11,248 nucleotides of DNA from Candidatus Aminicenantota bacterium (lineage in GTDB: Bacteria > Acidobacteriota > Aminicenantia > UBA2199). A program made the translations under genes and the position numbers. Shown here in pieces: positions 1 through 7,357 of this stretch. The first letter of the stretch is position 1. Each line of letters opens with the position of its first letter. Where the stretch lies: NCBI GenBank assembly GCA_029939015.1, contig JAOZTV010000078.1, positions 1-11,248 of the forward strand. The letters are read 5' to 3'. The notes under the pieces are model-generated. The model worked only from the letters and a program-made list of their open reading frames with translations, did no database searches and had not been told where the DNA came from.

Positions 1-2157
1 TTTTATAATGCTTATTGCATCTTTACCATTATTTGCACTAAAAGTTTGATAGCCTAATGTTTCTAATTGTGTAATTATCATATCTCTAACTATTTCTTCG
101 TCTTCGATAACCAAAACAGTTTTTGTTTCATTTTTCTTAAGTATTTTTATTTCTTGTACTTTCTGTTCTTTGTCAGCAAGCTCAAATGCAGGGAGATATA
201 TCCTAACCTTTGTTCCACTTCCAAGTTTTGAATCGACTATAATTGTTCCGCAATGGTTATTTACAATACCATAAGCCGCCGCCATTCCAAGACCACGTCC
301 AACAAAATTTGTTGTAAAAAAAGGTTCAAAAATACGGTCACATACCTCTTCGTCCATACCCATTCCATCATCTTCAATTTCTATACATATATATATTCCT
401 TCTTTTAGATTTTTTTGAACTGAATCTGTTTTTTTAGATATTATTATATTCTTACATTTTATTTTGATCAGGCCTACCTCTTCAATAGCCTCCGATGCAT
501 TAGACATAATTGCAGATAAAGCCATTTGTAATTGAGTTAAGTCCGCTTTCATACTATAGATGTCATTTGGAATATCTGTGTCAATATGGATGTCGGGTTT
601 TATAGTGTGCATAATGAGAGGAAGTGTTTTTCTTAAGAAGGCGTTACCTGAAATTGTTTCTTCCTGATATTTACCGCCTCTTGCATATGCAAGTAGCTGA
701 CTTGTTAATTTAATCATTTTTTTAGAAGACAATTTCATATTATCAATATATTTTTCATTGTCTTCATCAATTAAACTCATTTCCAATAAATCTATATTTC
801 CTACTATACCCGATAAAGCATTATTGAATTGATGCGCAATACCTCCTGCAAGTGTTGCAATTGCTTCAGTTTTTTGAGTATCTTTTAGATGTGTCTCAAG
901 TTTGAGTTTTTCTTCCAACGCAAATTTATGTTTAGAAATATCCTGACAAAAACCAATTGCACTTACAGGTTTTCCGATCTTATTAAAATTTATATCCGCT
1001 TTTTCTCTCAACCATCTAACCTTACTATTTTTAATTATGCGATGTTCGATGTCATATGGTTTGCCATCAATAGCCGCTGTCCATTCACGATTAACATAAT
1101 CTCTGTCTTCCGGATGTACACAGTTTAAAAATATTTCATAAGTCAGAGGAGTCCCAAAAGGAACGCCAAAATTAATGTAAGTTTGTTCAGTCCAGATTAA
1201 TTTATTTTTTGTTAAATCAAGCTCCCATGTGCCAATATCTCCAATTTCCTGTGCTTTGCTAAGGTAAAACTGGTTTTTAGCAGAATCACTCTCAGTTTGT
1301 TTATGTTCAATCATTCTTCCTAAACGCTCAGATATTTCATTAATTAAAAGTATCTCTTCTTTTAAAAAGATATTTTTATTTTCTAATGCTTTGTTTTTAA
1401 GATAACCTACATAAATTACCCCCTTTTTTAAATTAAAAGCATTGATGTCAGCTGATTGTACCCATTCTGTATCTTTATAATTCTTAGATAGAAATGTCTT
1501 TTTTCCACAAACAATTTTTGCATAAGTAATTTCCGGATATTGCCAGGCGGGCGGTATGATGCCTATAACTCCTTCTAAAATTTCATCTATTGTACTATTC
1601 TTTTTTTCTATAAGTTTTGATAAATTATAAAGACAATTAAGCTCTTTTACTCTTTCTGTAAGTTCATTCGTTTTTTTTAATAGTTTATCTTCTGCAGTTT
1701 TTTTATCGGTAATATCTCGAATCATTTCTAATTTGAATGTTTGGCCTTTAGAATTTTTCAAAGGCATGTCAACCAAATCATAAATCTTGTTATGTTTCAC
1801 TACCTCGCATTCCCAGTGGACAGTTTCACCTTCAAACACTTCTTTATTTTTACACCAAGTACATTTTTTTTGTCTATCGTGAAAATATTCATAACATTTT
1901 TGTCCCTTAAAAGGACCAAATTCTTTTACTAATACAGGATTTATATACTGTATATCAAAACTTTCACTTACAATATATACACCATCACTTATATTATGAA
2001 AAATGTTTTTTAAATTGTCTCTCTCGATACTTGATAGTTCGTTGGTGGGTTTAAGGTTCTTTTCCTTAATATTTTTATGAGTTTCTGGATTCAGCCTTTT
2101 TAACTCTTGAATTAGTTCGTCCTTTGACATAACTTCATATTTCTTTTGCTTAGGCAT
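1..2157 (-). CDS. Hybrid sensor histidine kinase (PAS, GAF-like, PAS, HisKA, HATPase, REC), C-terminus cut by window edge
   Basis: The first 719 residues of a probably soluble, cytoplasmic two-component kinase are visible; there is no signal peptide or clear membrane segment. Order: charged N-terminus (1-45); PAS (about 46-150); a GAF-like domain with the LIPPAWQYPE signature (about 165-290); a second PAS with PAC (about 300-415); HisKA with phospho-acceptor His442 in GGIAHQFNN; HATPase with N-box Asn553, G1 box DDGMGMD (596-602) and G2 box GRGLGMA (620-626); then the start of a receiver domain with acidic pocket E685-D686-E687. The receiver's phospho-Asp lies beyond the left edge. All catalytic boxes seen are intact; Gln follows the His where Asp or Glu is commoner. 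The first PAS holds a cluster C88, H93, C99, C102. The start is the ATG at 2157 with a strong AGGAGG Shine-Dalgarno sequence. The signal and target are unknown. It lies downstream of the aldehyde/alcohol genes but has its own promoter, so a link to them is only a guess. Confidence 0.93.
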   Translation of the reverse strand, partial: MPKQKKYEVMSKDELIQELKRLNPETHKNIKEKNLKPTNELSSIERDNLKNIFHNISDGVYIVSESFDIQYINPVLVKEFGPFKGQKCYEYFHDRQKKCTWCKNKEVFEGETVHWECEVVKHNKIYDLVDMPLKNSKGQTFKLEMIRDITDKKTAEDKLLKKTNELTERVKELNCLYNLSKLIEKKNSTIDEILEGVIGIIPPAWQYPEITYAKIVCGKKTFLSKNYKDTEWVQSADINAFNLKKGVIYVGYLKNKALENKNIFLKEEILLINEISERLGRMIEHKQTESDSAKNQFYLSKAQEIGDIGTWELDLTKNKLIWTEQTYINFGVPFGTPLTYEIFLNCVHPEDRDYVNREWTAAIDGKPYDIEHRIIKNSKVRWLREKADINFNKIGKPVSAIGFCQDISKHKFALEEKLKLETHLKDTQKTEAIATLAGGIAHQFNNALSGIVGNIDLLEMSLIDEDNEKYIDNMKLSSKKMIKLTSQLLAYARGGKYQEETISGNAFLRKTLPLIMHTIKPDIHIDTDIPNDIYSMKADLTQLQMALSAIMSNASEAIEEVGLIKIKCKNIIISKKTDSVQKNLKEGIYICIEIEDDGMGMDEEVCDRIFEPFFTTNFVGRGLGMAAAYGIVNNHCGTIIVDSKLGSGTKVRIYLPAFELADKEQKVQEIKILKKNETKTVLVIEDEEIVRDMIITQLETLGYQTFSANNGKDAISIIK

Positions 2158-2182
2158 TCTCCCTCCTAAAACTTAATATAAA

Positions 2183-2211
2183 AAGATAACAAGATAATTT
2201 TTTTTTGTCAA
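2183..2211 (-). promoter_or_regulatory. Sigma-70-type promoter of the sensor kinase gene
   Basis: On the minus strand a perfect -35 box TTGACA (2206-2211) is followed by a 17-bp A-rich spacer and a -10 box TATCTT (2183-2188). The start of transcription would fall near 2176, leaving a leader of about 20 nt that contains the AGGAGG ribosome site. This makes the kinase a separate transcription unit from the ADH genes upstream. Confidence 0.65.
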
Positions 2212-2282
2212 GACAATAATGCTACTTGTAATTTAAAATTCAAAACTGAAGTCTCGTTTTTTCATTTTAAATATTTATAAAC

Positions 2283-2322
2283 CGAAGGTTTTATTATACC
2301 TAAATTTTAATTTTAACCTTCG
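2283..2322 (-). repeat. Inverted repeat across the 3' end of the iron-ADH gene, possible weak terminator
   Basis: Arms CGAAGGTT (2283-2290) and AACCTTCG (2315-2322) are perfect 8-bp complements separated by 24 AT-rich bases. The structure spans the last codons and stop of the alcohol dehydrogenase gene. It may end or process that transcript before the kinase promoter, but no U-run follows it and the loop is long, so a standard intrinsic terminator is doubtful. Confidence 0.3.
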
Positions 2323-3586
2323 AAGTTTCTTTACTCATCTTAATTTTTTTTCTGTCAATAGGAACACCTTCCCAGGCTGCTTCAATAACCATAATTAGAT
2401 CTTCAAGATCAAGCTCTTCAGGGTTATAGAAGATTGAACCATCATTTTGAGCAGTAAGGGCAATATCTCTAATCTTATCTTTAGGAATCATTTGGGTCCC
2501 TTCTCTGTTGCGAACTTCACTGAGGAAGCGACTATGACGACCACCGGTGGCCTTGTGAAGATCTTCATTTAGCTGACGAATAATCTCTATGGATTTCAGT
2601 GGCCTCAACTCCTTAGGTATTGCAGCAAATTTTTCAGAACCTGCAAGCGGTAAGAGTAGCTCACCTGTTAGATGACCTGTTTTATGCAGATTATACTCCA
2701 GTCCATAAGGAAGCAATATACTCATAGCAACACCATGGGGAACATGACAAACACCACCTATGGCATGACCAATAGTATGAACCATCCCAACCATAGAGTT
2801 AGAGAATGCAATACCTGCCAGTGCAGATGCATTTGCAAGGGCAAGGCGTCCATTTGCATCCTTTGGTTTTTTGATTACATTTAATAGATTATCGCGAATA
2901 AGTTCAATTGCAAAAAGAGCTGCGGAATCACTAAGTGGGTTTTTTGCCAAGCAAGTATAGGCTTCACAAGCGTGTGTTAATGCATCCATGGCAGTTGGTG
3001 CAGTAAGAAAGTCAGGCAGGGTAAGTGTCATACGAGAATCAAGAATAGCAACATCGGGTAGTAAAAAATATGATGTAAATGCCATTTTCTTGTTTTTTGA
3101 ATGATCGGCAATTACCGCAACAAGTGTCATTTCTGATCCTGTTCCGGAGGTTGTTGGTATTGCTATTAGTGGATTCAGTCTTCTTTTAATTGCGCCTGCC
3201 CCCGTAAACTGCATTAGGTCATCGGCATCCTCTGATACCAGAATATTTACACCTTTTGCAGTATCCATTGGTGAACCTCCGCCAACAGTTATTATTGAAT
3301 CGCAACCTTTTTCTTTATAAAGCTTTGCAATCTCATTAACAGTGGTAATATCTGAGTCTGCTGGTACATCATCAAAGATTACTTTTATTTCAATCTTATT
3401 TTTACTTTTTTTTATTGCATCCTGTACAAGTTGAATTAGTCCAACTGCAGAAACACCCTTATCAGTAATGATCATTGGGCTCTTTGCATTAAGATCCATT
3501 AATGCCTGTGGAATCTCCTCTAAAGAATTATGACCAGATATGGTCTTTACCCTTGTGCAAAATTCGTAATATTTTTGTGTATCCAT
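2300..3586 (-). CDS. Iron-containing (group III) alcohol dehydrogenase, catalytically intact
   Basis: Cytoplasmic NAD(P)-dependent dehydrogenase of the Fe-ADH family, interconverting an alcohol and its aldehyde; the substrate cannot be read from sequence. The N-terminal nucleotide domain has the glycine loop GGGSPMDTAKG (102-112) and TTSGTGSE (145-152). The all-helical metal domain keeps the four ligands Asp201, His205, His270 and His284 (by family alignment, equivalent to D196, H200, H263 and H277 of FucO), plus the conserved active-site His274. At 428 residues it is longer than the usual 380-390: there is an extra segment around KATGGRH and a Lys-rich tail after residue 400. The ATG at 3586 is preceded by AGAGGA. 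It is the last gene of the AOR block, 20 bp after the SCP2-like gene. With AOR next door, a likely role is reducing the aldehyde AOR makes, or oxidising alcohols to feed AOR. Confidence 0.93.
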   Translation of the reverse strand: MDTQKYYEFCTRVKTISGHNSLEEIPQALMDLNAKSPMIITDKGVSAVGLIQLVQDAIKKSKNKIEIKVIFDDVPADSDITTVNEIAKLYKEKGCDSIITVGGGSPMDTAKGVNILVSEDADDLMQFTGAGAIKRRLNPLIAIPTTSGTGSEMTLVAVIADHSKNKKMAFTSYFLLPDVAILDSRMTLTLPDFLTAPTAMDALTHACEAYTCLAKNPLSDSAALFAIELIRDNLLNVIKKPKDANGRLALANASALAGIAFSNSMVGMVHTIGHAIGGVCHVPHGVAMSILLPYGLEYNLHKTGHLTGELLLPLAGSEKFAAIPKELRPLKSIEIIRQLNEDLHKATGGRHSRFLSEVRNREGTQMIPKDKIRDIALTAQNDGSIFYNPEELDLEDLIMVIEAAWEGVPIDRKKIKMSKETSKVKIKI

Positions 3587-3606
3587 ATTTATTTTCCTCT
3601 CATTTT

Positions 3607-4152
3607 TTAGAATCCGAGAATTGCCCGAGTATATATTATCACTCTGCCTACATGCTTTCTAATAGGTGACATTTGCTTCCAGTTGGGATATCGTTTAACT
3701 GCAAGTTTTGTGATAATTTTGGGTAGCAAGTAAATTTCAACAATGTCTAACACTCGACCAATTCTACAGGCCTCATCTAAATTTCCACTAACCATAAATC
3801 TATCGTGAGCAAATCCGACAGCCGTTGATTCCTGAAATGTGAAAACCAAAAATGCCGCTTCAATATTTTTGATTATCATTTTTAATGTTATGGATTTCCC
3901 TTTAAGCTTTGCTCCCATATATTTTGCTTTACCGTTGCTATCTTTTCCAACGACAAACCCTGGACCGTTTGGTGATACACCTAAGTACAGCATAAAGTCG
4001 TCCGGCAACATTTCAAACTCTTTCTTTACAACCCTGTCTGTCCTTGCTGCTGCTTGAATAGCTCTACCTGTTATCCATAAAAAAATAGCAAGATAGATTT
4101 TTTTAAATGGATTTTTACCTGGTATTATCTCCGGATAGTTCTCTATTCTCAT
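3607..4152 (-). CDS. SCP2-like (sterol carrier domain) small protein
   Basis: A 181-residue protein with no catalytic motif that I can recognise. Residues of about 50-148 read like an SCP2-type lipid-binding alpha/beta fold: a short strand region (FMLYLGVSP, GFVVGK), then KGKSITLKMIIKN, an aliphatic stretch around IEAAFLVFTFQ, the strand RFMVSGNL (118-125), and a helix EACRIGRVLDIVEIYLLP. A hydrophobic or amphipathic segment at about 19-36 and a basic C-terminus could promote membrane contact. The ATG at 4152 overlaps the TAA of the preceding gene by one base (TAATG), so translation is probably coupled. SCP2 domains bind fatty acyl or sterol-like ligands, so here it may carry or sequester a hydrophobic aldehyde or alcohol for the flanking enzymes. 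This is inferred from position and a visual fold match, not proven. Confidence 0.5.
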   Translation of the reverse strand: MRIENYPEIIPGKNPFKKIYLAIFLWITGRAIQAAARTDRVVKKEFEMLPDDFMLYLGVSPNGPGFVVGKDSNGKAKYMGAKLKGKSITLKMIIKNIEAAFLVFTFQESTAVGFAHDRFMVSGNLDEACRIGRVLDIVEIYLLPKIITKLAVKRYPNWKQMSPIRKHVGRVIIYTRAILGF

Positions 4153-5309
4153 TATACTTTCTCCTTTTCTGAAGACCAGGCAGCATCAATGATAGCAAGG
4201 CATTCTTTGGCTGTTATTTTATACTCTATCTTGTCTGGAATAATATTTGCGATATTTTCAAGGATATATCTTTGAAGTTTTAGGTCTTTAAGGTTTGATG
4301 GGAGCGACTTTGGAAATGATTTAATTAAATTTTCAATTTCATCAATTACCATTATTGATCTTTTTTCACTTGGTGTTTTCGCATAACCCTCAATCCCGAT
4401 GAGTGATTGTAAAATTTTATCCTTAATGCCATTGTCTTTTTTACCATTTATCCATCTTAATGCATGTGGCAATATAATTGCAGCAACCTTTCCAATAGAT
4501 TCTCCTGTAAGTTTATGAATCTCTTTTGCCAGAGCATAGGCAATACCAGTTGGTGCATTTGAAAAAGCAACTCCAGCCATGTAAACTGCATTGGCAATGG
4601 CTACAGCAGCTTCAGTTTCCTGTCTGTTTTTACTGAGGACTTTGATGTTCTCATATATATATTGATTTGCACTGTAAATATATGAATCATTCATTGGGTT
4701 GTTTACTCCGTATGTTCCTGCCTCAATAGATTGAGTAAGTGCCAAAAGTGAACGTTCAACTACCGACTCCTCTGAACCACCCTTTACCATTCGTGGGTCA
4801 ATAATCACAACATTTGGAAAAAGATAATTTGATTGAAGTGTTCGAGCATCAACGGTGACAATGTCAGTCGTAAATGTATCCCTTGAGTCTATTGTAAGAA
4901 TTCCTATCAGAGGCTTTAGGTTTTGATTGACATCTTTAATTTCTAAAAAATCCTTTTTCTCACAAAGCATGAGATTGACAGCCTTTGCAGTATTCATTGA
5001 AGACTCAGAACCTATGGCAATTATTGAATCACATCCTCTTGCAATATAAAGGTCAACAAGTTCGCGAACCTCAGCAATTTTTGCCTCATTCGATACTGAT
5101 CCATACAAGGCTCCAATAATTAGATTTGAATCAGAAAGAGCTTTAATAAATATTTTATCAAACTTTTTCTCTACAGATTTTTTATCTGTAATAATAAGTG
5201 GTTTTGAGGCATTATAATCATCCAGTTCTACAGGGATATTATTAAGACCCTTATTACCGGATATTATTTTCGCCTGATTAAAAAATTTAAATTGTTCAGT
5301 TAATTTCAT
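4152..5309 (-). CDS. Iron-ADH-family pseudoenzyme lacking metal ligands and the NAD loop
   Basis: A 385-residue paralogue of the intact ADH two genes downstream. They share blocks such as GCDSII (92-97), MNTAKAVN (105-112), IIDPRM (169-174), NNPMND (203-208), AVYMAGVAFSN (241-251) and IILP (278-281), which align with a constant 12-residue offset in the metal domain. At the ligand positions the intact copy has D201, H205, H270 and H284; this one has L189, Q193, Y258 and I272, and the active-site H274 becomes K262. The glycine loop GGGSPMD becomes GSESSMN (100-106), and TTSGTGSE is also lost. The reading frame is clean and full length, so it is not a decaying pseudogene. It is most likely a non-catalytic partner or regulator of the active ADH or AOR; a new ligand-binding role is possible. 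The ATG at 5309 follows AGGAGT, itself next to a leader hairpin. Confidence 0.85.
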   Translation of the reverse strand: MKLTEQFKFFNQAKIISGNKGLNNIPVELDDYNASKPLIITDKKSVEKKFDKIFIKALSDSNLIIGALYGSVSNEAKIAEVRELVDLYIARGCDSIIAIGSESSMNTAKAVNLMLCEKKDFLEIKDVNQNLKPLIGILTIDSRDTFTTDIVTVDARTLQSNYLFPNVVIIDPRMVKGGSEESVVERSLLALTQSIEAGTYGVNNPMNDSYIYSANQYIYENIKVLSKNRQETEAAVAIANAVYMAGVAFSNAPTGIAYALAKEIHKLTGESIGKVAAIILPHALRWINGKKDNGIKDKILQSLIGIEGYAKTPSEKRSIMVIDEIENLIKSFPKSLPSNLKDLKLQRYILENIANIIPDKIEYKITAKECLAIIDAAWSSEKEKV

Positions 5310-5337
5310 TTTTTACTCCTATCTGGCATAGCCAGAA
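5310..5337 (-). promoter_or_regulatory. Leader hairpin next to the ribosome site of the pseudo-ADH gene
   Basis: On the minus strand TCTGGC and GCCAGA (5331-5336 and 5322-5327) form a perfect 6-bp stem around a TAT loop. It is followed after one base by the Shine-Dalgarno AGGAGT (5315-5320) and, five bases later, the ATG. The same hairpin with nearly the same spacing precedes the AOR gene, which argues for shared function: control of translation, mRNA protection, or a palindromic operator. Confidence 0.6.
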
Positions 5338-5488
5338 CCAAAAAGCCGGCGTTGTCAGGAAACATAAAAAGACAAAGAGTAAGATAAAAAAAGGTACCTA
5401 ATGTTTTTACTCTCTGCCTCCCTGCCTATTTGCCTCTCTGCCTTCTTTAAAACAATTTATTGGTCTTAACAGCACTGTAAGCACCTAA
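5338..5488. other. Non-coding gap between AOR and the pseudo-ADH gene
   Basis: The 179-bp space between the two genes (5310-5488) is long for an operon. Beyond the hairpin and the 8-bp repeat listed separately, it holds a short inverted pair TTGTC/GACAA (arms at about 5353-5357 and 5372-5376). I find no convincing promoter with both boxes, no strong terminator and no credible small gene here. Whether the two genes are on one transcript is open. Confidence 0.5.
5412..5443. repeat. Four imperfect 8-bp tandem units
   Basis: Four adjacent 8-bp units with plus-strand consensus NYYTGCCT start at 5412, 5420, 5428 and 5436; the first and last are identical. The tract is almost wholly pyrimidine on the plus strand and purine on the minus strand, the transcribed sense. 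It lies 45 bp past the AOR stop. It resembles a short variable-number tandem repeat; its function is unknown. Confidence 0.6.
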
Positions 5489-7357
5489 TTATGCTTTTTT
5501 TTCTATGGAAAGTTTTTTCAAAAGTTCATCTGTTGGGATTCCGTTCTCATCAAACTTTCTTAGTTTATAATATTTGTTAAGCATCTTTTCCAATGGAACA
5601 ACTCGTTGAAGAGGATCTGAGGTTCTTCCTTCGTTGAGCATTCTATCCGGAAGTGTGTCGTCTTTTTTAGAGATCCCTTCAAGGGTGTTCATATATCTTT
5701 CAAGAACATGTATTCTCTCTCCTGCCTTTATAAAAGCAGCACTGGATATTTTCATACCAGAGATTGTCTGCCATAATTTTTGGTAAACACTATAATCAAT
5801 AAGCTTTATTGCAATAGCCGGTAGATAAGTCATCAATGCACTAAGTATTGGTTTTGGTGTCATCTTTGTAAGTAATGACTCAAAAACATAAGCAAACATT
5901 GTAAACTGACATGTGTGAACAGAATTTACAAGGCAGGTAAGATCTTCTTGAAATTTTACAAAATGTGCCTTTCCGTAAGTTGCATAGGGATTTATTAGAT
6001 TAAAATAAATTTCCAATGCAATTGGATAGGACGATAGGTGACAAGCTCCACGGTTTGCAGTTGCATAATTAAGCCCCTGTCCATAAGCACCCCTTGGCTC
6101 ATAAGCAGCCATCTCTAATCCCTTAACCTGTATAGCAAAATCCTTTCCACCATATTTATTAGATAAAAACCTTGTGCCCTTTGCCATATCCCGACCAAGT
6201 TCAGTTTTCCCCTCAACCATATCATTAATAGCATCCTCTACACCCTCGGTAGAACCAAATTTAAGATTACTTTTAATAAGACCCTTTTCTGCTGCTTCCA
6301 TAACCCAGCCTAATACGGCTCCAGTAGAGATTGTATCCATGGCAAGGTTTGAACAGAGCCAGTTCCACTTTGCAATATAATTTGAATCAAATATCTCTAA
6401 ATTTGTTCCCATAAGACCAATGGTTTCAAATTCAGGCACAGGAAGAGTTTCTCCGTCAAATGTCCCTTTTTTTCCACATAGGATTGAACATGGCTTACAA
6501 ACATGATGTTTTGTACTATGTTTATTGCTCATTGCCTCACCTGAAAGTTTATAGGCATCTTCGTGTTGACCATCTTTAAAATTGCGAATAGGGAGGATAT
6601 TTGCAGCATTGCTACCATTAAGGTTAGCGTTTGTCCCATATTTAGTATAAACATCTGACGTCATATAATTTGTTTTTATGTTTTTTGCTGCTCGTTTTTT
6701 TATTTTATCAAAGCCCCTTTGATCAACAGGAACAATCTTATAGAATTTACCTTTTGCAATAATAGCCTTTAGGTTTTTAGATCCAAAAACAGCACCCATC
6801 CCACCTCGACCAAGGAATCTTTCCCCGGATATAATATTGGCAAAGCGAACACCCTTTTCTCCAGCAGGTCCTATCACTACTGCACCGGATTTGTTATCTG
6901 AAATTTCGTTCTGAGCTATAATTGCGCTTTTACCCCAAAGTTTATCTGCCTTATGAAATTTGACACCATCCTTGTCTAAAGTAAGATAGGTTGGCTCTTT
7001 TGCAATACCTTTGATTAATAATCCATCCCAACCTGCAGTCTTAAGATGTATTCCAAATGGACCACCACAGGATGATGTTGTCATAATACCTGTCAATGGT
7101 GACTTTGTCACAGCATCAAATCGCCCTGAGTTCGGTGCACTTGTACCCATTATGATTCCTGGCATAAAAGCGATAATATTATCAGCTCCGAGCGGGTCGA
7201 TGCCAGGCTTTACCCTGTCATAAAAAAGTTTAAGACCTAAGCCTTTCCCGCCAATATACTGCATTCTTTCCTCAGTAGTTATCTTATATATTTTAGTTTT
7301 CTGAGTTCTTAGATCTACTTCCAAAACCCTATTACTTGTTCCCTTAATCTCTTCCAT
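5489..7357 (-). CDS. Tungsten-type aldehyde:ferredoxin oxidoreductase (AOR family)
   Basis: A cytoplasmic oxidoreductase of the AOR family. It is expected to carry a W- (or Mo-) bis-pterin and one [4Fe-4S] cluster and to interconvert aldehydes and carboxylates with ferredoxin. At 622 residues it has the family length. Landmarks: N-terminal GGKGLGLKLF (36-45), GRFDAVTKSPLTG (78-90), SSCGGPFG (95-102), GRGGMGAVFGSKN (183-195), cluster ligands C287, C290 and C294 (CX2CX3C), ETIG (311-314), DTISTG (341-346), NRGACHL (435-441) and the fourth cluster Cys, C483. The two pterin-proximal DXXGL(C/D) motifs are altered: S336-N-L-A-M-D341 and N478-S-V-H-T-C483. This suggests a divergent subfamily rather than a dead enzyme. 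The ATG at 7357 has AGGAGT five bases upstream. It heads the block with the ADH genes. Substrate and true electron acceptor are unknown. Confidence 0.92.
   Translation of the reverse strand: MEEIKGTSNRVLEVDLRTQKTKIYKITTEERMQYIGGKGLGLKLFYDRVKPGIDPLGADNIIAFMPGIIMGTSAPNSGRFDAVTKSPLTGIMTTSSCGGPFGIHLKTAGWDGLLIKGIAKEPTYLTLDKDGVKFHKADKLWGKSAIIAQNEISDNKSGAVVIGPAGEKGVRFANIISGERFLGRGGMGAVFGSKNLKAIIAKGKFYKIVPVDQRGFDKIKKRAAKNIKTNYMTSDVYTKYGTNANLNGSNAANILPIRNFKDGQHEDAYKLSGEAMSNKHSTKHHVCKPCSILCGKKGTFDGETLPVPEFETIGLMGTNLEIFDSNYIAKWNWLCSNLAMDTISTGAVLGWVMEAAEKGLIKSNLKFGSTEGVEDAINDMVEGKTELGRDMAKGTRFLSNKYGGKDFAIQVKGLEMAAYEPRGAYGQGLNYATANRGACHLSSYPIALEIYFNLINPYATYGKAHFVKFQEDLTCLVNSVHTCQFTMFAYVFESLLTKMTPKPILSALMTYLPAIAIKLIDYSVYQKLWQTISGMKISSAAFIKAGERIHVLERYMNTLEGISKKDDTLPDRMLNEGRTSDPLQRVVPLEKMLNKYYKLRKFDENGIPTDELLKKLSIEKKA

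Noticed and set aside
889..1128. Plus-strand open frame inside the sensor kinase, and similar short plus-strand frames across 1741-10035
   Set aside because: They are antisense to well-supported minus-strand genes with recognisable domains, encode low-complexity peptides, and lack ribosome sites or family features.
2293..2298. TATAAT at the end of the intact ADH gene as a second kinase promoter
   Set aside because: No acceptable -35 lies 16-18 bp upstream (GAAGGT at 17 bp), and a much better promoter is found at 2183-2211.
4152..5309. Calling the second ADH a pseudogene
   Set aside because: The frame is intact and full length with a good ribosome site and translational coupling to the next gene, so it is reported as a protein-coding pseudoenzyme.
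5412..5443. Possible CRISPR repeats
   Set aside because: The units are 8 bp, adjacent and without spacers; no cas gene is present.
5461..5488. Inverted repeat after the AOR stop as a terminator
   Set aside because: The arms around ACAGTGCTGT have almost no loop and several mismatches further out, and no U-run follows.
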